The notes under the pieces were generated by a model. That model had not been told where the DNA came from. It did no database searches and saw nothing but the letters and a program-made list of their open reading frames with translations. Positions 1 through 10,926 of a stretch of 50,070 nt of DNA are shown piece after piece. Made by a program: the position numbers and the translations under genes. The stretch comes from Oceaniradius stylonematis (GTDB lineage Bacteria > Pseudomonadota > Alphaproteobacteria > Rhizobiales > Rhizobiaceae), in the NCBI RefSeq assembly GCF_003149475.2, contig NZ_QFWV02000004.1, positions 718,743 to 768,812 of the forward strand. Direction: 5' to 3'. The stretch's first letter is position 1; the number at the start of each line of letters is the position of its first letter.

Positions 1-2
1 CG

Positions 3-611
3 TCCGAACTCTACAAGGACGGGCTCAATCGCGGCCTGTTCACGCCATTTCTCGACATTCTGGCCGCCCATGTCGACGTGTTCAGCCTCGATGCGGATCG
101 CGACTATCGGCTTGGCCGGCTGTCGCACACGCCGCTCTACATGACGCCGCTCGGACCCGAGACCGAGATGGCGATGGAGGCGGCCTGGGTGAAGATCACC
201 GGCGGCATCGCCTCGCCGCCCGCCCAGGTCGCGGTCAAGGGCCGCAGCGTGCCGGTTCCGGCCGCCGCGATGGGCGCGGCGCGCTTTGCCTTCGCCGACC
301 TGTGCGAGGCGCCGCTCGGCGCGCGCGATTTCCTCGCCATTGCCCGGCAGTATCACACGCTGATGGTCGAAAACGTGCCGGTGATCGGCGACGGCAAGCG
401 CAACGAGGCCAAGCGCTTCATCACGCTGATCGACACGCTCTATGACAATCGCAACAAGCTGGTGGTCTCCGCGGCCGCCCATCCGCACGAACTCTATCGG
501 GCAAAGTCGGGCACCGAAGCGTTCGAGTTCGACCGCACGGCATCGCGGCTGGTCGAGATGCGCTCGGATGACTGGATCGCGGCGAAGAAGCCGATGGCGG
601 CGGCTTCGTGA
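3..611 (+). CDS. zapE: Cell division protein ZapE (AFG1-like ATPase), C-terminal part
   Basis: The reading frame is open from the first complete codon of the window and ends at a TGA, so the start and the Walker A/B half lie upstream of the window. About 202 residues are visible. Sequence such as ARQYHTLMVENVPVIGD, followed by RFITLIDTLYDNRNKLVVSA, is typical of the C-terminal half of AFG1/ZapE ATPases, where the sensor regions and C-terminal alpha-helical part lie. ZapE is a Z-ring associated ATPase in proteobacteria; the mitochondrial homologue is Lace1/Afg1. In Hyphomicrobiales it usually sits just upstream of mdh, as here. Family assignment is strong; the division role is inferred from E. 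coli. Confidence 0.9.
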   Translation, partial: SELYKDGLNRGLFTPFLDILAAHVDVFSLDADRDYRLGRLSHTPLYMTPLGPETEMAMEAAWVKITGGIASPPAQVAVKGRSVPVPAAAMGAARFAFADLCEAPLGARDFLAIARQYHTLMVENVPVIGDGKRNEAKRFITLIDTLYDNRNKLVVSAAAHPHELYRAKSGTEAFEFDRTASRLVEMRSDDWIAAKKPMAAAS

Positions 612-776
612 CCCGTCGCCTCTTGTGCCTGACCGGTGACATCTGCCTGGCCGGTGACATCACAACTATCCAAAGTTGAATTTGCCGAAGGGCGGACCCG
701 TGCTTTGCTGTGGGCGACGGGTTTCCGGCGTTCGGGCCGGATCGCGGCGTCGATCATCGCCCGATGCGGTTGTGTT

Positions 777-790
777 TTACGTTTACGTAA
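777..790. promoter_or_regulatory. Perfect palindrome TTACGT-TT-ACGTAA upstream of mdh
   Basis: The 341-base gap between zapE and mdh (612-952) has no convincing gene. It holds this 6+6 bp inverted repeat with a 2-bp spacer, and a related half-site CGTAAAA at 795-801 that pairs with TTTTACG at 775-781. The site lies about 165 bases upstream of the mdh start and looks like an operator for a dimeric regulator. It resembles the TTTACGT/ACGTAAA palindromes described for MerR-family LiuR-type regulators, but the regulator here is unknown. A short direct repeat of CCGGTGACATC (633-643 and 651-661) lies just after zapE. Confidence 0.4.
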
Positions 791-877
791 GACCCGTAAA
801 ACCCAAGCCATTGAAATCATTGATTACGAAAGTTTTGGTTGATTTTTCGGGGCCCATGGGCCACGCGGTAGTCCTGA

Positions 878-1915
<1,038 letters not shown>

Positions 1916-1935
1916 CAGCGGGCCGGAAACCAGCA

Positions 1936-2547
1936 GTGCCAGGCGAGCAACATCGGGGGCAGAACGGGCCACGGCACGCGGCAGCGTTGCTGCTCGCTGG
2001 CGTGTGGCTTCTGGCGGCAGGCCATGCGCACGCCGCCGAAAGCGTCTACACCACGCTCGATCTCGATGCCTGTGCGGTGCTGGACCAGGATGACGAGTCC
2101 GGCGGCATTTCGCTGCAATGCGACGGCCTGCCGGGCCATCCGGTCTTCGCATCGGAGGGCGATCTGCGCTTCGATGTCGATTATGGCGTGCCCAACGACC
2201 GATGGGAGAGCTTCGGCCCGTTCAACTCGGTCAACCAGACCGTCGAATGGCGCGTCGTCGACGGCTTGCCCCATGCGGCGATCCTGCGCTTCTTCATCGA
2301 CACGGGCATGACGGGCGGTGCCGAGGACAAGGGCGAAGCGCTGGTCGTTTCACGCGTCGGCACCGAAGCTGTGCCGGGCTGCGTCGTTGCCGTCATCGAC
2401 GCCAAGGTCGAACAGGCCAATGGCGTGGCGCGCGGTGCGGCCGCCATGGCGACCCGTTTCGCCTGCGGTACCGACATGCCGGTCGCCATCGGGCCCGAGG
2501 ACAGTTTCGCCCGCAGCTTCAATTCCATCGTGCCGGAAGGCCAATGA
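1936..2547 (+). CDS. Secreted four-cysteine protein of unknown function
   Basis: The frame is open further upstream into the end of mdh, but a GTG at 1936 gives a 203-residue protein with a normal signal peptide: a short polar start, the hydrophobic stretch AAALLLAGVWLLAAG and a likely cleavage after AHA. The mature part has four cysteines (in DACAVLDQD, LQCDGLPG, PGCVVAV and RFACGTDM), suggesting two periplasmic disulfides. The pattern of a DLRFDVDYG segment, then PFNSVNQTVEWRV, then AILRFFID resembles a conserved Hyphomicrobiales family often encoded near mdh and sucC; I recall no named function. It sits 20 bases after mdh and 28 before sucC, so it is probably co-transcribed with the TCA genes. 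Confidence 0.75.
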   Translation: MPGEQHRGQNGPRHAAALLLAGVWLLAAGHAHAAESVYTTLDLDACAVLDQDDESGGISLQCDGLPGHPVFASEGDLRFDVDYGVPNDRWESFGPFNSVNQTVEWRVVDGLPHAAILRFFIDTGMTGGAEDKGEALVVSRVGTEAVPGCVVAVIDAKVEQANGVARGAAAMATRFACGTDMPVAIGPEDSFARSFNSIVPEGQ

Positions 2548-2575
2548 AACCCACGCTTGATCAAAGGCAGACGCA

Positions 2576-3772
2576 ATGAACATTCATGAATATCAGGCCA
2601 AGCGCCTTCTGCATTCCTACGGCGCGCCGGTGGCGGCCGGGGTTGCCGTCTATTCGGTCGAGCAGGCCGAGGAATGGGCGCAGAAGCTGCCCGGACCGCT
2701 CTATGTGGTCAAAAGCCAGATCCATGCGGGCGGCCGCGGCAAGGGCAAGTTCAAGGAACTGGGCGAGGATGCCAAGGGCGGCGTCCGGCTGGCGAATTCT
2801 GTGGAAGAAGTGGTCGAGAACGCCAGGGAAATGCTCGGCAACACGCTGGTCACCAAGCAGACCGGCCCGGCCGGCAAGCAGGTCAACCGCCTTTATATCG
2901 AGGACGGTGCCGACATCGACCGGGAGCTCTATCTGTCGATCCTGATCGACAGGACGACGGGCCGGCCGGCCTTTGTCGTCTCGACCGAGGGCGGCATGGA
3001 TATCGAGGCGGTCGCGGAAAAAACGCCGGACAAGATCACCACGCTGCCGATCGATCCGGCCAAGGGCATGACCGAAGCCGATGCCAAGAAGCTCAACCGG
3101 GCGCTGAAGCTGACCAAGCAGGCGGCCAAGGACGGGCTGGAGCTGTTTCCGACGCTCTACAAGGCATTTACCGAGAAGGACATGAGCCTTCTGGAAGTGA
3201 ACCCGCTGATCGTCATGAAGGACGGCCATCTGCGCGTGCTCGACGCCAAGGTGTCGTTCGACAACAATGCGCTGTTCCGCCACGACGACATCGTCGAACT
3301 GCGCGATGTGACCGAAGAGGACGACAAGGAGATCGAGGCGTCCAAGCACGATCTCGCCTATGTCGCGCTCGACGGCAATATCGGCTGCATGGTCAACGGC
3401 GCGGGGCTCGCCATGGCGACCATGGACATCATCAAGCTCTATGGCGCCGAGCCCGCCAACTTCCTCGATGTCGGCGGCGGCGCGTCCAAGGAAAAGGTGA
3501 CGGCGGCGTTCAAGATCATCACCGCAGACCCGAACGTCAAAGGCATTCTGGTCAACATCTTCGGCGGCATCATGCGCTGCGACGTGATCGCCGAAGGCGT
3601 GGTTGCAGCCGTCAAGGAAGTCGGCCTTGAAGTGCCGCTGGTCGTGCGCCTCGAGGGCACGAACGTCGATCAGGGCAAGGCCATCATCAATGAAAGCGGG
3701 CTGAACGTCATCGCTGCGGACGATCTGGACGACGCCGCACAGAAGATCGTCGCGGCCGTCGAGGGGAACTGA
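2576..3772 (+). CDS. sucC: Succinate-CoA ligase (ADP-forming) beta subunit
   Basis: With SucD this converts succinyl-CoA to succinate with substrate-level phosphorylation. The 398-residue length is normal. It begins [19 protein letters not shown], the standard start of the ATP-grasp domain, followed by [18 protein letters not shown] (nucleotide-binding loop), LEVNPLIV and the metal-binding [15 protein letters not shown]. The C-terminal CoA-ligase domain has [32 protein letters not shown] and [15 protein letters not shown]. The start lies 28 bases after the secreted-protein gene and the stop 5 bases before sucD, as expected in an operon. Confidence 0.99.
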   Translation: MNIHEYQAKRLLHSYGAPVAAGVAVYSVEQAEEWAQKLPGPLYVVKSQIHAGGRGKGKFKELGEDAKGGVRLANSVEEVVENAREMLGNTLVTKQTGPAGKQVNRLYIEDGADIDRELYLSILIDRTTGRPAFVVSTEGGMDIEAVAEKTPDKITTLPIDPAKGMTEADAKKLNRALKLTKQAAKDGLELFPTLYKAFTEKDMSLLEVNPLIVMKDGHLRVLDAKVSFDNNALFRHDDIVELRDVTEEDDKEIEASKHDLAYVALDGNIGCMVNGAGLAMATMDIIKLYGAEPANFLDVGGGASKEKVTAAFKIITADPNVKGILVNIFGGIMRCDVIAEGVVAAVKEVGLEVPLVVRLEGTNVDQGKAIINESGLNVIAADDLDDAAQKIVAAVEGN

Positions 3773-3777
3773 AATCC

Positions 3778-4698
3778 ATGTCCATCCTGATCAACAAAGA
3801 CACCAAGGTTCTGGTTCAGGGCCTGACCGGCAAGACCGGCACCTTCCACACCGAACAGGCGCTGGCCTACTTCGGCACGCAGATGGTTGGCGGCATCCAT
3901 CCCAAGAAGGGCGGCGAGACATGGACGGCCGGTGAGGGCGCCGGCGAAAAGGCCGGCACCGAACTGCCGATCTTTGCCTCGGTCGCCGAGGGAAAGAAGG
4001 CGACCGGCGCCAACGCCTCGGTCGTCTATGTACCGCCGGCGGGCGCCGCCGCGGCGATCATCGAGGCGATCGACGCGAAGATCCCGCTGATCATCTGCAT
4101 CACCGAGGGCATTCCGGTGATGGACATGGTCCAGGTCAAGGCGAAGCTCGACAAGTCGAAGTCGCGCCTGATCGGCCCGAACTGCCCCGGCGTTCTGACG
4201 CCGGAGGAATGCAAGATCGGCATCATGCCGGGCCGCATCTTCAAGAAGGGCTCGGTCGGCATCCTCTCGCGCTCGGGTACGCTGACCTATGAGGCGGTGT
4301 TCCAGACGACCAATGAGGGGCTCGGCCAGTCGACGGCGGTCGGCATCGGCGGCGACCCGGTCAAGGGCACCGAGTTCATCGACATGCTCGACCTGTTCCT
4401 CGACGATCCGGAAACCGAATCGATCATCATGATCGGCGAAATCGGCGGCAGCGCCGAGGAAGATGCCTGCGAATGGCTCAAGGAACAGGCGGCCAACGGC
4501 CGCAAGAAGCCGATGGTCGGCTTCATCGCAGGCCGCACCGCACCGCCCGGACGCACCATGGGCCATGCGGGCGCGGTGATCTCGGGCGGCAAGGGCGGCG
4601 CCGAAGACAAGATCAAGGCGATGGAGGATGCGGGCATCCGCGTCTCGCCGTCGCCGGCACAGCTCGGCAAGACGCTGGTCGAGGTGCTGAAGGGGTAA
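3778..4698 (+). CDS. sucD: Succinate-CoA ligase alpha subunit
   Basis: Partner of SucC; it binds CoA and carries the phosphohistidine intermediate. The 306-residue protein starts [21 protein letters not shown], contains the CoA-binding Rossmann region and [21 protein letters not shown], and has the active histidine in [14 protein letters not shown] (about His263). It is slightly longer than the E. coli enzyme because of insertions shared with alphaproteobacterial and mitochondrial forms ([16 protein letters not shown]). It is immediately downstream of sucC. Its end GAAGGGG also serves as the ribosome site of the following TTG-start gene. Confidence 0.99.
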   Translation: MSILINKDTKVLVQGLTGKTGTFHTEQALAYFGTQMVGGIHPKKGGETWTAGEGAGEKAGTELPIFASVAEGKKATGANASVVYVPPAGAAAAIIEAIDAKIPLIICITEGIPVMDMVQVKAKLDKSKSRLIGPNCPGVLTPEECKIGIMPGRIFKKGSVGILSRSGTLTYEAVFQTTNEGLGQSTAVGIGGDPVKGTEFIDMLDLFLDDPETESIIMIGEIGGSAEEDACEWLKEQAANGRKKPMVGFIAGRTAPPGRTMGHAGAVISGGKGGAEDKIKAMEDAGIRVSPSPAQLGKTLVEVLKG

Positions 4699-4702
4699 CG
4701 TA

Positions 4703-5101
4703 TTGACCGACAGGACGCCCATCGCGGTCGAAAACTGGTACGCGGCCATCAAGGCCGGCGATTGGGCAGCCTTGCGTGCCGCAGCCACGCCGGATGTCGT
4801 CATTGACTATCCTGCGCCCGACGGTGTGCTGCCATGGTCCGGTGAATGGAAGGGTCCGGATCAGTTGCAGGCATTCTTCAGGACGGTTGGCGAGCATCTG
4901 AGTGTCGAGCGGGTCGATGTGACCGAGACTTTTGAGACCGGGGATGCGTTCATCACGGTCTTGAAGGGGCGGTGGACGATCCGCAGCAACGGCAGGAACG
5001 TCAACGCTCGCGTTGTCAATATATTCAAGATCAAGAACGGGCTCATTGCCCGTTATCAGGTGCACAACGACACGGCCGCCTTTGCCATCGCGCTGGGCTG
5101 A
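4703..5101 (+). CDS. SnoaL/NTF2-fold small protein inserted between sucD and sucA
   Basis: A 132-residue protein starting at TTG, 4 bases after sucD and 7 bases after a good ribosome site (AAGGGG). The pattern VENWYAAIKAGDWAALRAAATPDVVIDYPAP, then WSGEWKGPDQLQAFFRTVGEHL, then VNIFKIKNGLIARYQVHNDTAAF is typical of SnoaL-like/nuclear transport factor 2 proteins: an early alpha-helical segment, a helix for cone closure and late beta strands. Members are small-molecule isomerases, hydrolases or binding proteins, and the substrate cannot be read here. It has no signal peptide. Its position inside the suc cluster is unusual and implies co-expression, not necessarily a TCA role. It could be a recent insertion. 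Confidence 0.85.
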   Translation: MTDRTPIAVENWYAAIKAGDWAALRAAATPDVVIDYPAPDGVLPWSGEWKGPDQLQAFFRTVGEHLSVERVDVTETFETGDAFITVLKGRWTIRSNGRNVNARVVNIFKIKNGLIARYQVHNDTAAFAIALG

Positions 5102-5145
5102 AACGTGGCTTTTGGGAGAAAGCGGAAACGCTTGAAGGAGTTGAA

Positions 5146-8136
5146 ATGGCACGCAAGGACCAGGCCAACGACATCTTCGCCGGAACGTCGTTCCTTTATG
5201 GCGGCAATGCGCTCTACATCGAGCAGATGCAGGCACGCTTCGAGGAGGACCCCGCTTCTGTGTCGGCCGAATGGCGGGAGTTCTTCGAAGGGCTGGCCGA
5301 CAATCGCGACGATGTGATCAAGATCGCCGAAGGTCCGTCATGGGAACGCGATCACTGGCCGATCCCGGCCAATGGCGAGCTGACATCGGCGCTCGACGGC
5401 GACTGGGGCGAAGTCGAAGCCCACATGAACGGCAAGATCGCCGAAAAGGCGCAGACGGCCGGCGGCATCTCCAGCGAGGAACTGGTGCGCGCAACGCGCG
5501 ATTCGGTGCGGGCGATCATGATGATCCGCGCTTACCGTATGCGCGGCCATCTGCACGCCGATCTCGACCCGCTCGGCCTTGCGGGTCACAAGGAGGACTA
5601 TAACGAGCTGCATCCGTCCTCCTACGGGTTCCAGGAGAGCGACTACGACCGGCCGATCTTCATCGATCATGTGCTCGGGCTCGAATATGCGACGATCCCG
5701 CAAATGCTCGACATCCTCAAGCGCACCTATTGCGGCACGATGGCGGTCGAGTTCATGCACATCTCCCATCCGGAGGAGAAGTCGTGGATCCAGCAGCGCA
5801 TCGAGGGGCCGGACAAGGGTGTCGAATTCACGCCGAACGGCAAGAAGGCGATCCTGCAGAAGCTGATCGAGGCGGAGGGCTTCGAACAGTTCATCGATGT
5901 CAAGTACAAGGGCACCAAGCGCTTTGGTCTCGACGGCGGCGAATCCCTGATCCCGGCTCTCGAGCAGATCATCAAGCGCGGCGGCCAGCTCGGCCTCAAG
6001 GACATCGTGTTCGGCATGGCGCACAGGGGCCGGCTGAACGTCCTGACCCAGGTGATGGGCAAGCCGCATCGGGCGCTTTTCAACGAATTCAAGGGCGGTT
6101 CGTTCGTGCCCGACGATGTGGAGGGCTCGGGCGACGTCAAATATCACCTCGGCGCCTCGTCGGACCGCCAGTTCGACGAAAACAGCGTCCACCTGTCGTT
6201 GACGGCCAACCCGTCGCACCTGGAGATCGTCAATCCGGTGGTGCTCGGCAAGGCGCGCGCCAAGCAGGACCAACTGGCGGGCGGGGCGCACCGTCCGGAG
6301 ATCGTTCCGCTGGAGGACCGCGCCGAGGTGCTGCCGCTGCTGCTGCACGGCGATGCGGCATTTGCCGGACAGGGCGTGGTCGCCGAGTGCCTCGGCCTTT
6401 CGGCCCTGCGCGGCCACAGGGTGGCTGGTTCGATCCACTTCATCATCAACAACCAGATCGGCTTTACCACCAACCCCTATCTGTCGCGCTCCTCGCCCTA
6501 TCCGTCCGACGTCGCAAAGATGATCGAGGCGCCGATCTTCCATGTGAACGGCGACGACCCCGAAGCGGTCGTCTATGCGGCCAAGGTGGCGATCGAATTC
6601 CGGATGAAGTTCCACAAGCCGGTGGTCATCGACATGTTCTGTTACCGGCGGTTCGGCCACAATGAGGGCGACGAGCCGGCCTTCACGCAGCCGATCATGT
6701 ACCGGACGATCCGCAAGCACAAAACGGCGGTGCAGATCTATTCCGACAAGCTGATCTCCGAAGGCCATGTGGCGGTCGACGATGTCGAGAAGATGAAGAC
6801 CGACTGGCGCGAGAAGCTGGAGATCGAATTCCAGGCCGGCGACGACTACAAGCCCAACAAGGCCGACTGGCTGGACGGCAAATGGTCGGGCCTTCAGCGC
6901 GCCGACAATGAGGATGAGCGGCGCCGCGGCAAGACCAATGTGCCGCTCAAGACGCTCAAGGAAATCGGCAAGCAGCTCACCACAATCCCGAAGGACTTCA
7001 ACGTCCACCGCACCATCCAGCGCTTCCTCGACAATCGCGCCAAGATGATCGAAAGCGGCGAGGGCATCGACTGGGCGACCGCCGAGGCACTGGCGTTCGG
7101 CTCGATCCTGCTCGACGGGCAGGGCGTGCGGCTATCGGGTCAGGACTGCGAGCGCGGCACGTTTTCGCAGCGCCATTCGGTGCTCTACGATCAGGAGACC
7201 GAGGCCCGCTACACGCCGCTCAACGACATCAAGGCCGGCCAGGGCCGCTACGAGGTCATCAATTCGATGCTGTCGGAAGAGGCGGTGCTCGGCTTCGAAT
7301 ATGGCTATACGCTGGCCGAGCCGAACGCGCTGACGCTGTGGGAGGCCCAGTTCGGCGACTTCGCCAATGGCGCGCAAGTGCTGTTCGACCAGTTCATCTC
7401 GTCGGGCGAGCGCAAATGGCTGCGCATGTCGGGCCTCGTTTGCCTCTTGCCGCACGGCTATGAGGGCCAGGGCCCCGAACATTCGTCGGCGCGGCTCGAG
7501 CGCTTCCTGCAGATGTGCGCCGAGGACAACATGCAGGTCGCCAACTGCACCACGCCGTCGAACTATTTCCACATCCTGCGGCGCCAGCTCAAGCGCGAGT
7601 TCCGCAAGCCGCTGATCCTGATGACGCCCAAATCGCTGCTGCGGCACAAGCGGGCGACATCGACGCTGGCCGAGATGTCCGGCGAGAGCGCGTTCCACCG
7701 GCTGTTGTGGGACGATGCCGAATATCGCAAGGATGAATCGGAGATCAAGCTGGTCACCGATTCCAAGATCCGCCGCGTCGTGCTGTGCACGGGCAAGGTC
7801 TATTACGACCTTTACGAGGAGCGTGAAGCGCGCGGCATCAACGATGTCTATCTGTTGCGGGTCGAACAGCTTTACCCGTTCCCGGCAAAGGCGCTGATCA
7901 CCGAACTGTCGCGGTTCAAGAATGCCGAGATGGTCTGGTGCCAGGAAGAGCCCAAGAACATGGGCGCGTGGGCATTCATCGATCCGTATCTGGAATGGGT
8001 GCTGGCCCACATCAACGCCAAGCACGCGCGCGTGCGCTACACCGGCCGGCCGGCCGCCGCATCGACGGCCACCGGTGTGATGAGCACGCACAAGGCACAG
8101 CTCGCCGCGTTCCTTGAGGATGCGCTGGGCGATTGA
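5146..8136 (+). CDS. sucA: 2-oxoglutarate dehydrogenase E1 component
   Basis: ThDP-dependent decarboxylase of the 2-oxoglutarate dehydrogenase complex. The start at MARKDQANDIFAGTSFLYGGNA, 5 bases after an AAGGAG site, gives 996 residues, the usual rhizobial length; the frame is open further upstream but that part overlaps the previous gene and has no family character. Visible elements: the N-terminal E2-docking segment (ANDIFAGTSFLYGGNALYIEQM), MAHRGRLNVL (around residue 291), the ThDP/Mg motif HGDAAFAGQG (around 401) ending at INNQIGFTTNP, RRFGHNEGDEPAFTQP, and the C-terminal transketolase-like region with SGLVCLLPHGYEGQGPEHSSARLERFL. ThDP demand links it to the thiamine genes later in the window. 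Confidence 0.99.
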   Translation: MARKDQANDIFAGTSFLYGGNALYIEQMQARFEEDPASVSAEWREFFEGLADNRDDVIKIAEGPSWERDHWPIPANGELTSALDGDWGEVEAHMNGKIAEKAQTAGGISSEELVRATRDSVRAIMMIRAYRMRGHLHADLDPLGLAGHKEDYNELHPSSYGFQESDYDRPIFIDHVLGLEYATIPQMLDILKRTYCGTMAVEFMHISHPEEKSWIQQRIEGPDKGVEFTPNGKKAILQKLIEAEGFEQFIDVKYKGTKRFGLDGGESLIPALEQIIKRGGQLGLKDIVFGMAHRGRLNVLTQVMGKPHRALFNEFKGGSFVPDDVEGSGDVKYHLGASSDRQFDENSVHLSLTANPSHLEIVNPVVLGKARAKQDQLAGGAHRPEIVPLEDRAEVLPLLLHGDAAFAGQGVVAECLGLSALRGHRVAGSIHFIINNQIGFTTNPYLSRSSPYPSDVAKMIEAPIFHVNGDDPEAVVYAAKVAIEFRMKFHKPVVIDMFCYRRFGHNEGDEPAFTQPIMYRTIRKHKTAVQIYSDKLISEGHVAVDDVEKMKTDWREKLEIEFQAGDDYKPNKADWLDGKWSGLQRADNEDERRRGKTNVPLKTLKEIGKQLTTIPKDFNVHRTIQRFLDNRAKMIESGEGIDWATAEALAFGSILLDGQGVRLSGQDCERGTFSQRHSVLYDQETEARYTPLNDIKAGQGRYEVINSMLSEEAVLGFEYGYTLAEPNALTLWEAQFGDFANGAQVLFDQFISSGERKWLRMSGLVCLLPHGYEGQGPEHSSARLERFLQMCAEDNMQVANCTTPSNYFHILRRQLKREFRKPLILMTPKSLLRHKRATSTLAEMSGESAFHRLLWDDAEYRKDESEIKLVTDSKIRRVVLCTGKVYYDLYEEREARGINDVYLLRVEQLYPFPAKALITELSRFKNAEMVWCQEEPKNMGAWAFIDPYLEWVLAHINAKHARVRYTGRPAAASTATGVMSTHKAQLAAFLEDALGD

Positions 8137-8188
8137 GAAAAGTGACACAAGCTAACTGACTGACTTTCAAAGTCCGGGGAAGACCGAA

Positions 8189-9457
8189 ATGGCAAAAGAA
8201 ATCCGCGTACCGACGCTCGGTGAATCGGTCACCGAGGCCACCATCGGCCAATGGTTCAAGCAGCCCGGCGACGCGGTCGCCGACGGCGAGACGCTGGTCG
8301 AACTGGAAACCGACAAGGTGACGCTGGAGGTGCCGTCGCCTGGCGCCGGCACGCTGGGCGAGATCGTCGCCAATGAGGGCGACACGGTCGAGGTGGACGC
8401 GCTTCTGGGCATGCTGACCGAGGGCGACGGCGCCGGGGCGGCTGCGGCTTCCGGGGGCAAGACCGCCGACGCCAAAAAGGACGAGGAGACCGACGCGACG
8501 CCCGAACCGGCGCCTTCGGGATCGGAGACCGAATCGCCGGGCATGAAGGATGCAAAGGGCGACATGCCGCCGGCGCCGTCGGCCGCGAAGATGATGGAAG
8601 AAAAGGGCATGTCCGCCGATCAGGTGGACGGCTCGGGCAAGCGCGGCCAGGTGCTGAAGTCCGACGTGCTGGAGGCGGTGGCCAAGGGCGGCCAGGCCGC
8701 ACCGGCGCCAAGCCCCGCGCCGCAGGCGGCGCGCCCGCCGTCGAGCGCCGACGACCAGGTGCGCGAGGAACGCGTGCGCATGACGAAGCTGCGCCAGACC
8801 ATCGCGCGGCGGCTCAAGGATGCGCAGAACACGGCCGCCATGCTGACCACCTACAATGAGGTGGACATGAGCGCGGTCATGGCGATGCGCAGGAAGTACA
8901 AGGATCTGTTCGAGAAGAAGCACGATGTGAAGCTGGGCTTCATGGGCTTCTTCACGAAAGCGGTGACCCACGCGCTCAAGGAGATACCGTCGGTGAACGC
9001 GGAGATCGACGGCACCGACATCATCTTCAAGAATTATGCCCATATCGGCGTGGCCGTGGGCACCGACAAGGGGCTGGTCGTGCCGGTGGTGCGCGATGCG
9101 GACCGGATGTCGATCGCCGAGGTGGAGCTTGAGATCGGCCGGCTCGGCAAGGCGGCGCGCGACGGCAACCTGTCGATGGCCGACATGCAGGGCGGCACGT
9201 TCACCATCTCCAATGGCGGCGTCTACGGCTCGCTGATGTCCTCGCCCATCCTCAATGCGCCGCAATCGGGCATTTTGGGCATGCACAAGATCCAGGAGCG
9301 GCCCGTCGCGATCAATGGCGAGGTGGTGATCCGGCCGATGATGTATCTGGCGCTCAGCTACGACCATCGGATCGTCGACGGCAAGGAAGCGGTGACGTTC
9401 CTGGTGCGCGTCAAGGAGAGCCTGGAAGATCCCGAGCGCTTCGTGCTCGATCTTTGA
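8189..9457 (+). CDS. sucB: 2-oxoglutarate dehydrogenase E2, dihydrolipoyl succinyltransferase
   Basis: Core of the 2-oxoglutarate dehydrogenase complex, 422 residues. A single N-terminal lipoyl domain carries the modified lysine in [13 protein letters not shown] (Lys43). A flexible Ala/Gly/Glu/Pro linker follows (about 80-120), then a peripheral subunit-binding domain ([20 protein letters not shown], with [14 protein letters not shown] after it), a second Ala/Pro linker, and the catalytic acyltransferase domain starting [18 protein letters not shown]. The catalytic His and Asp are in [13 protein letters not shown] near the C terminus. [20 protein letters not shown] marks it as succinyltransferase rather than acetyltransferase. 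It lies 52 bases after sucA on the same strand. Confidence 0.99.
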   Translation: MAKEIRVPTLGESVTEATIGQWFKQPGDAVADGETLVELETDKVTLEVPSPGAGTLGEIVANEGDTVEVDALLGMLTEGDGAGAAAASGGKTADAKKDEETDATPEPAPSGSETESPGMKDAKGDMPPAPSAAKMMEEKGMSADQVDGSGKRGQVLKSDVLEAVAKGGQAAPAPSPAPQAARPPSSADDQVREERVRMTKLRQTIARRLKDAQNTAAMLTTYNEVDMSAVMAMRRKYKDLFEKKHDVKLGFMGFFTKAVTHALKEIPSVNAEIDGTDIIFKNYAHIGVAVGTDKGLVVPVVRDADRMSIAEVELEIGRLGKAARDGNLSMADMQGGTFTISNGGVYGSLMSSPILNAPQSGILGMHKIQERPVAINGEVVIRPMMYLALSYDHRIVDGKEAVTFLVRVKESLEDPERFVLDL

Positions 9458-9508
9458 CGGGCTGATTACGACAGGAAGGACCCGCAGCGAACTGCGGAGG
9501 GATGCAAG

Positions 9509-10918
9509 ATGGCTTATGATGTTGTGGTGATCGGCTCGGGACCGGGCGGGTATGTGTGCGCGATCAAGGCGGCCCAGCTGGGCCTGCGGACGGCGATCGT
9601 CGAGAAATGGCCGACGCTCGGCGGCACCTGCCTGAACATTGGCTGCATTCCGTCGAAAGCGCTGCTGCACGCCTCCGACATCTTTCACGAGGCCGGGCAC
9701 AGCCACAAGACGCTGGGCGTCGATGTCGGCACGCCGAAGCTCGACCTCAAGGCGATGATGGCGCACAAGGATGCCACGGTGAAATCCAATGTCGACGGCG
9801 TTTCCTTCCTGATGAAGAAGAACAAGATCGACGTCAAAAAAGGCACCGGTTCGGTACTCGGCGAGGGCAAGGTGGCCGTCACCGGCGATGACGGCAAGGT
9901 CGAGGAGATCGAGACCAGGAACATCGTCATCGCCACCGGATCGGATGTCGCCGGCATTCCCGGCGTCGACGTGGAATTCGACGAGAAGGTGATCGTGTCG
10001 TCGGAGGGCGCGCTGTCGCTTGCCAAGGTGCCGGGCAAGATGATCGTCGTCGGCGGCGGCGTGATCGGACTGGAACTGGGCTCGGTCTGGGCGCGGCTCG
10101 GCGCCGAGGTCACCGTGGTCGAATATCTCGACACGATCCTTGGCGGCATGGACAGCGATGTCGCGCGCCAGTTCCAGAAGATGCTGGCCAAACAGGGGCT
10201 TGCCTTCAAGCTCGGCGCCAAGGTTACCGCCGTGCAAAAGGCCGGCAAAGGCGGCAAAGTCACTTTCGAACCGGTCAAGGGCGGTGACGCCGAAACGCTG
10301 AACGCCGACGTCGTGCTCGTCGCAACGGGCCGCAAGCCCTACACGGAGGGGCTCGGCCTCGAGAAGGCGGGCGTCGTCCTGGACGATCGCGGCCGCGTCG
10401 AGATCAACGAGCACTGGCAAACATCGGTGACCGGCGTCTGGGCGGTTGGCGATGTGGTCAAGGGACCGATGCTTGCCCACAAGGCCGAGGACGAGGGCAT
10501 GGCGGTTGCCGAACGGATCGCCGGCCAGGCCGGCCACGTCAATTACGGCGTCATCCCGTCGGTGGTCTACACCGAGCCGGAAGTCGCCTCCGTCGGCAAG
10601 ACCGAGGACGAATTGAAGGCCGAGGGCGCCGATTACGTCGTCGGCAAGTTCCCCTTCTCCGCCAACGGCCGCGCCCGCGCCATGCTGGCCACGGACGGCT
10701 TCGTCAAGATGCTGGCCGACAAGGCGACGGACCGGGTTCTGGGCGTGCATATCGTCGGCAAGGGCGCCGGCGACCTGATCCACGAATGCGCGGTGCTGAT
10801 GGAATTCGGCGGCTCTTCGGAGGATCTGGCGCGCACCTGCCACGCCCACCCGACCATGAGCGAAGCCGTGCGCGAGGCTGCGCTTGCCACGAGCACCGGC
10901 AAACCGCTGCACATGTGA
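9509..10918 (+). CDS. lpdA: Dihydrolipoyl dehydrogenase (E3)
   Basis: FAD flavoprotein that reoxidises the lipoyl groups of the E2 core. The 469-residue protein starts [20 protein letters not shown] (FAD-binding Rossmann), 8 bases after a GGAGGG ribosome site. The redox disulfide is in [15 protein letters not shown] (Cys41, Cys46), the NAD domain has [26 protein letters not shown], the second FAD contact is [22 protein letters not shown], and the interface acid-base histidine is in [16 protein letters not shown]. It is the last enzyme of the suc cluster and probably supplies this complex specifically; a separate lpd for pyruvate dehydrogenase is common in this order. Confidence 0.98.
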   Translation: MAYDVVVIGSGPGGYVCAIKAAQLGLRTAIVEKWPTLGGTCLNIGCIPSKALLHASDIFHEAGHSHKTLGVDVGTPKLDLKAMMAHKDATVKSNVDGVSFLMKKNKIDVKKGTGSVLGEGKVAVTGDDGKVEEIETRNIVIATGSDVAGIPGVDVEFDEKVIVSSEGALSLAKVPGKMIVVGGGVIGLELGSVWARLGAEVTVVEYLDTILGGMDSDVARQFQKMLAKQGLAFKLGAKVTAVQKAGKGGKVTFEPVKGGDAETLNADVVLVATGRKPYTEGLGLEKAGVVLDDRGRVEINEHWQTSVTGVWAVGDVVKGPMLAHKAEDEGMAVAERIAGQAGHVNYGVIPSVVYTEPEVASVGKTEDELKAEGADYVVGKFPFSANGRARAMLATDGFVKMLADKATDRVLGVHIVGKGAGDLIHECAVLMEFGGSSEDLARTCHAHPTMSEAVREAALATSTGKPLHM

Positions 10919-10926
10919 GCCATGCC

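Noticed and set aside
633-661. Direct repeat CCGGTGACATC after zapE
   Set aside because: Two copies of only 11 bases with no other structure; likely chance or a small slippage event.
4972-5145. 58-residue N-terminal extension of SucA
   Set aside because: Overlaps the NTF2-like gene, has no E1o family character, and the AAGGAG at 5135 supports the start at 5146.
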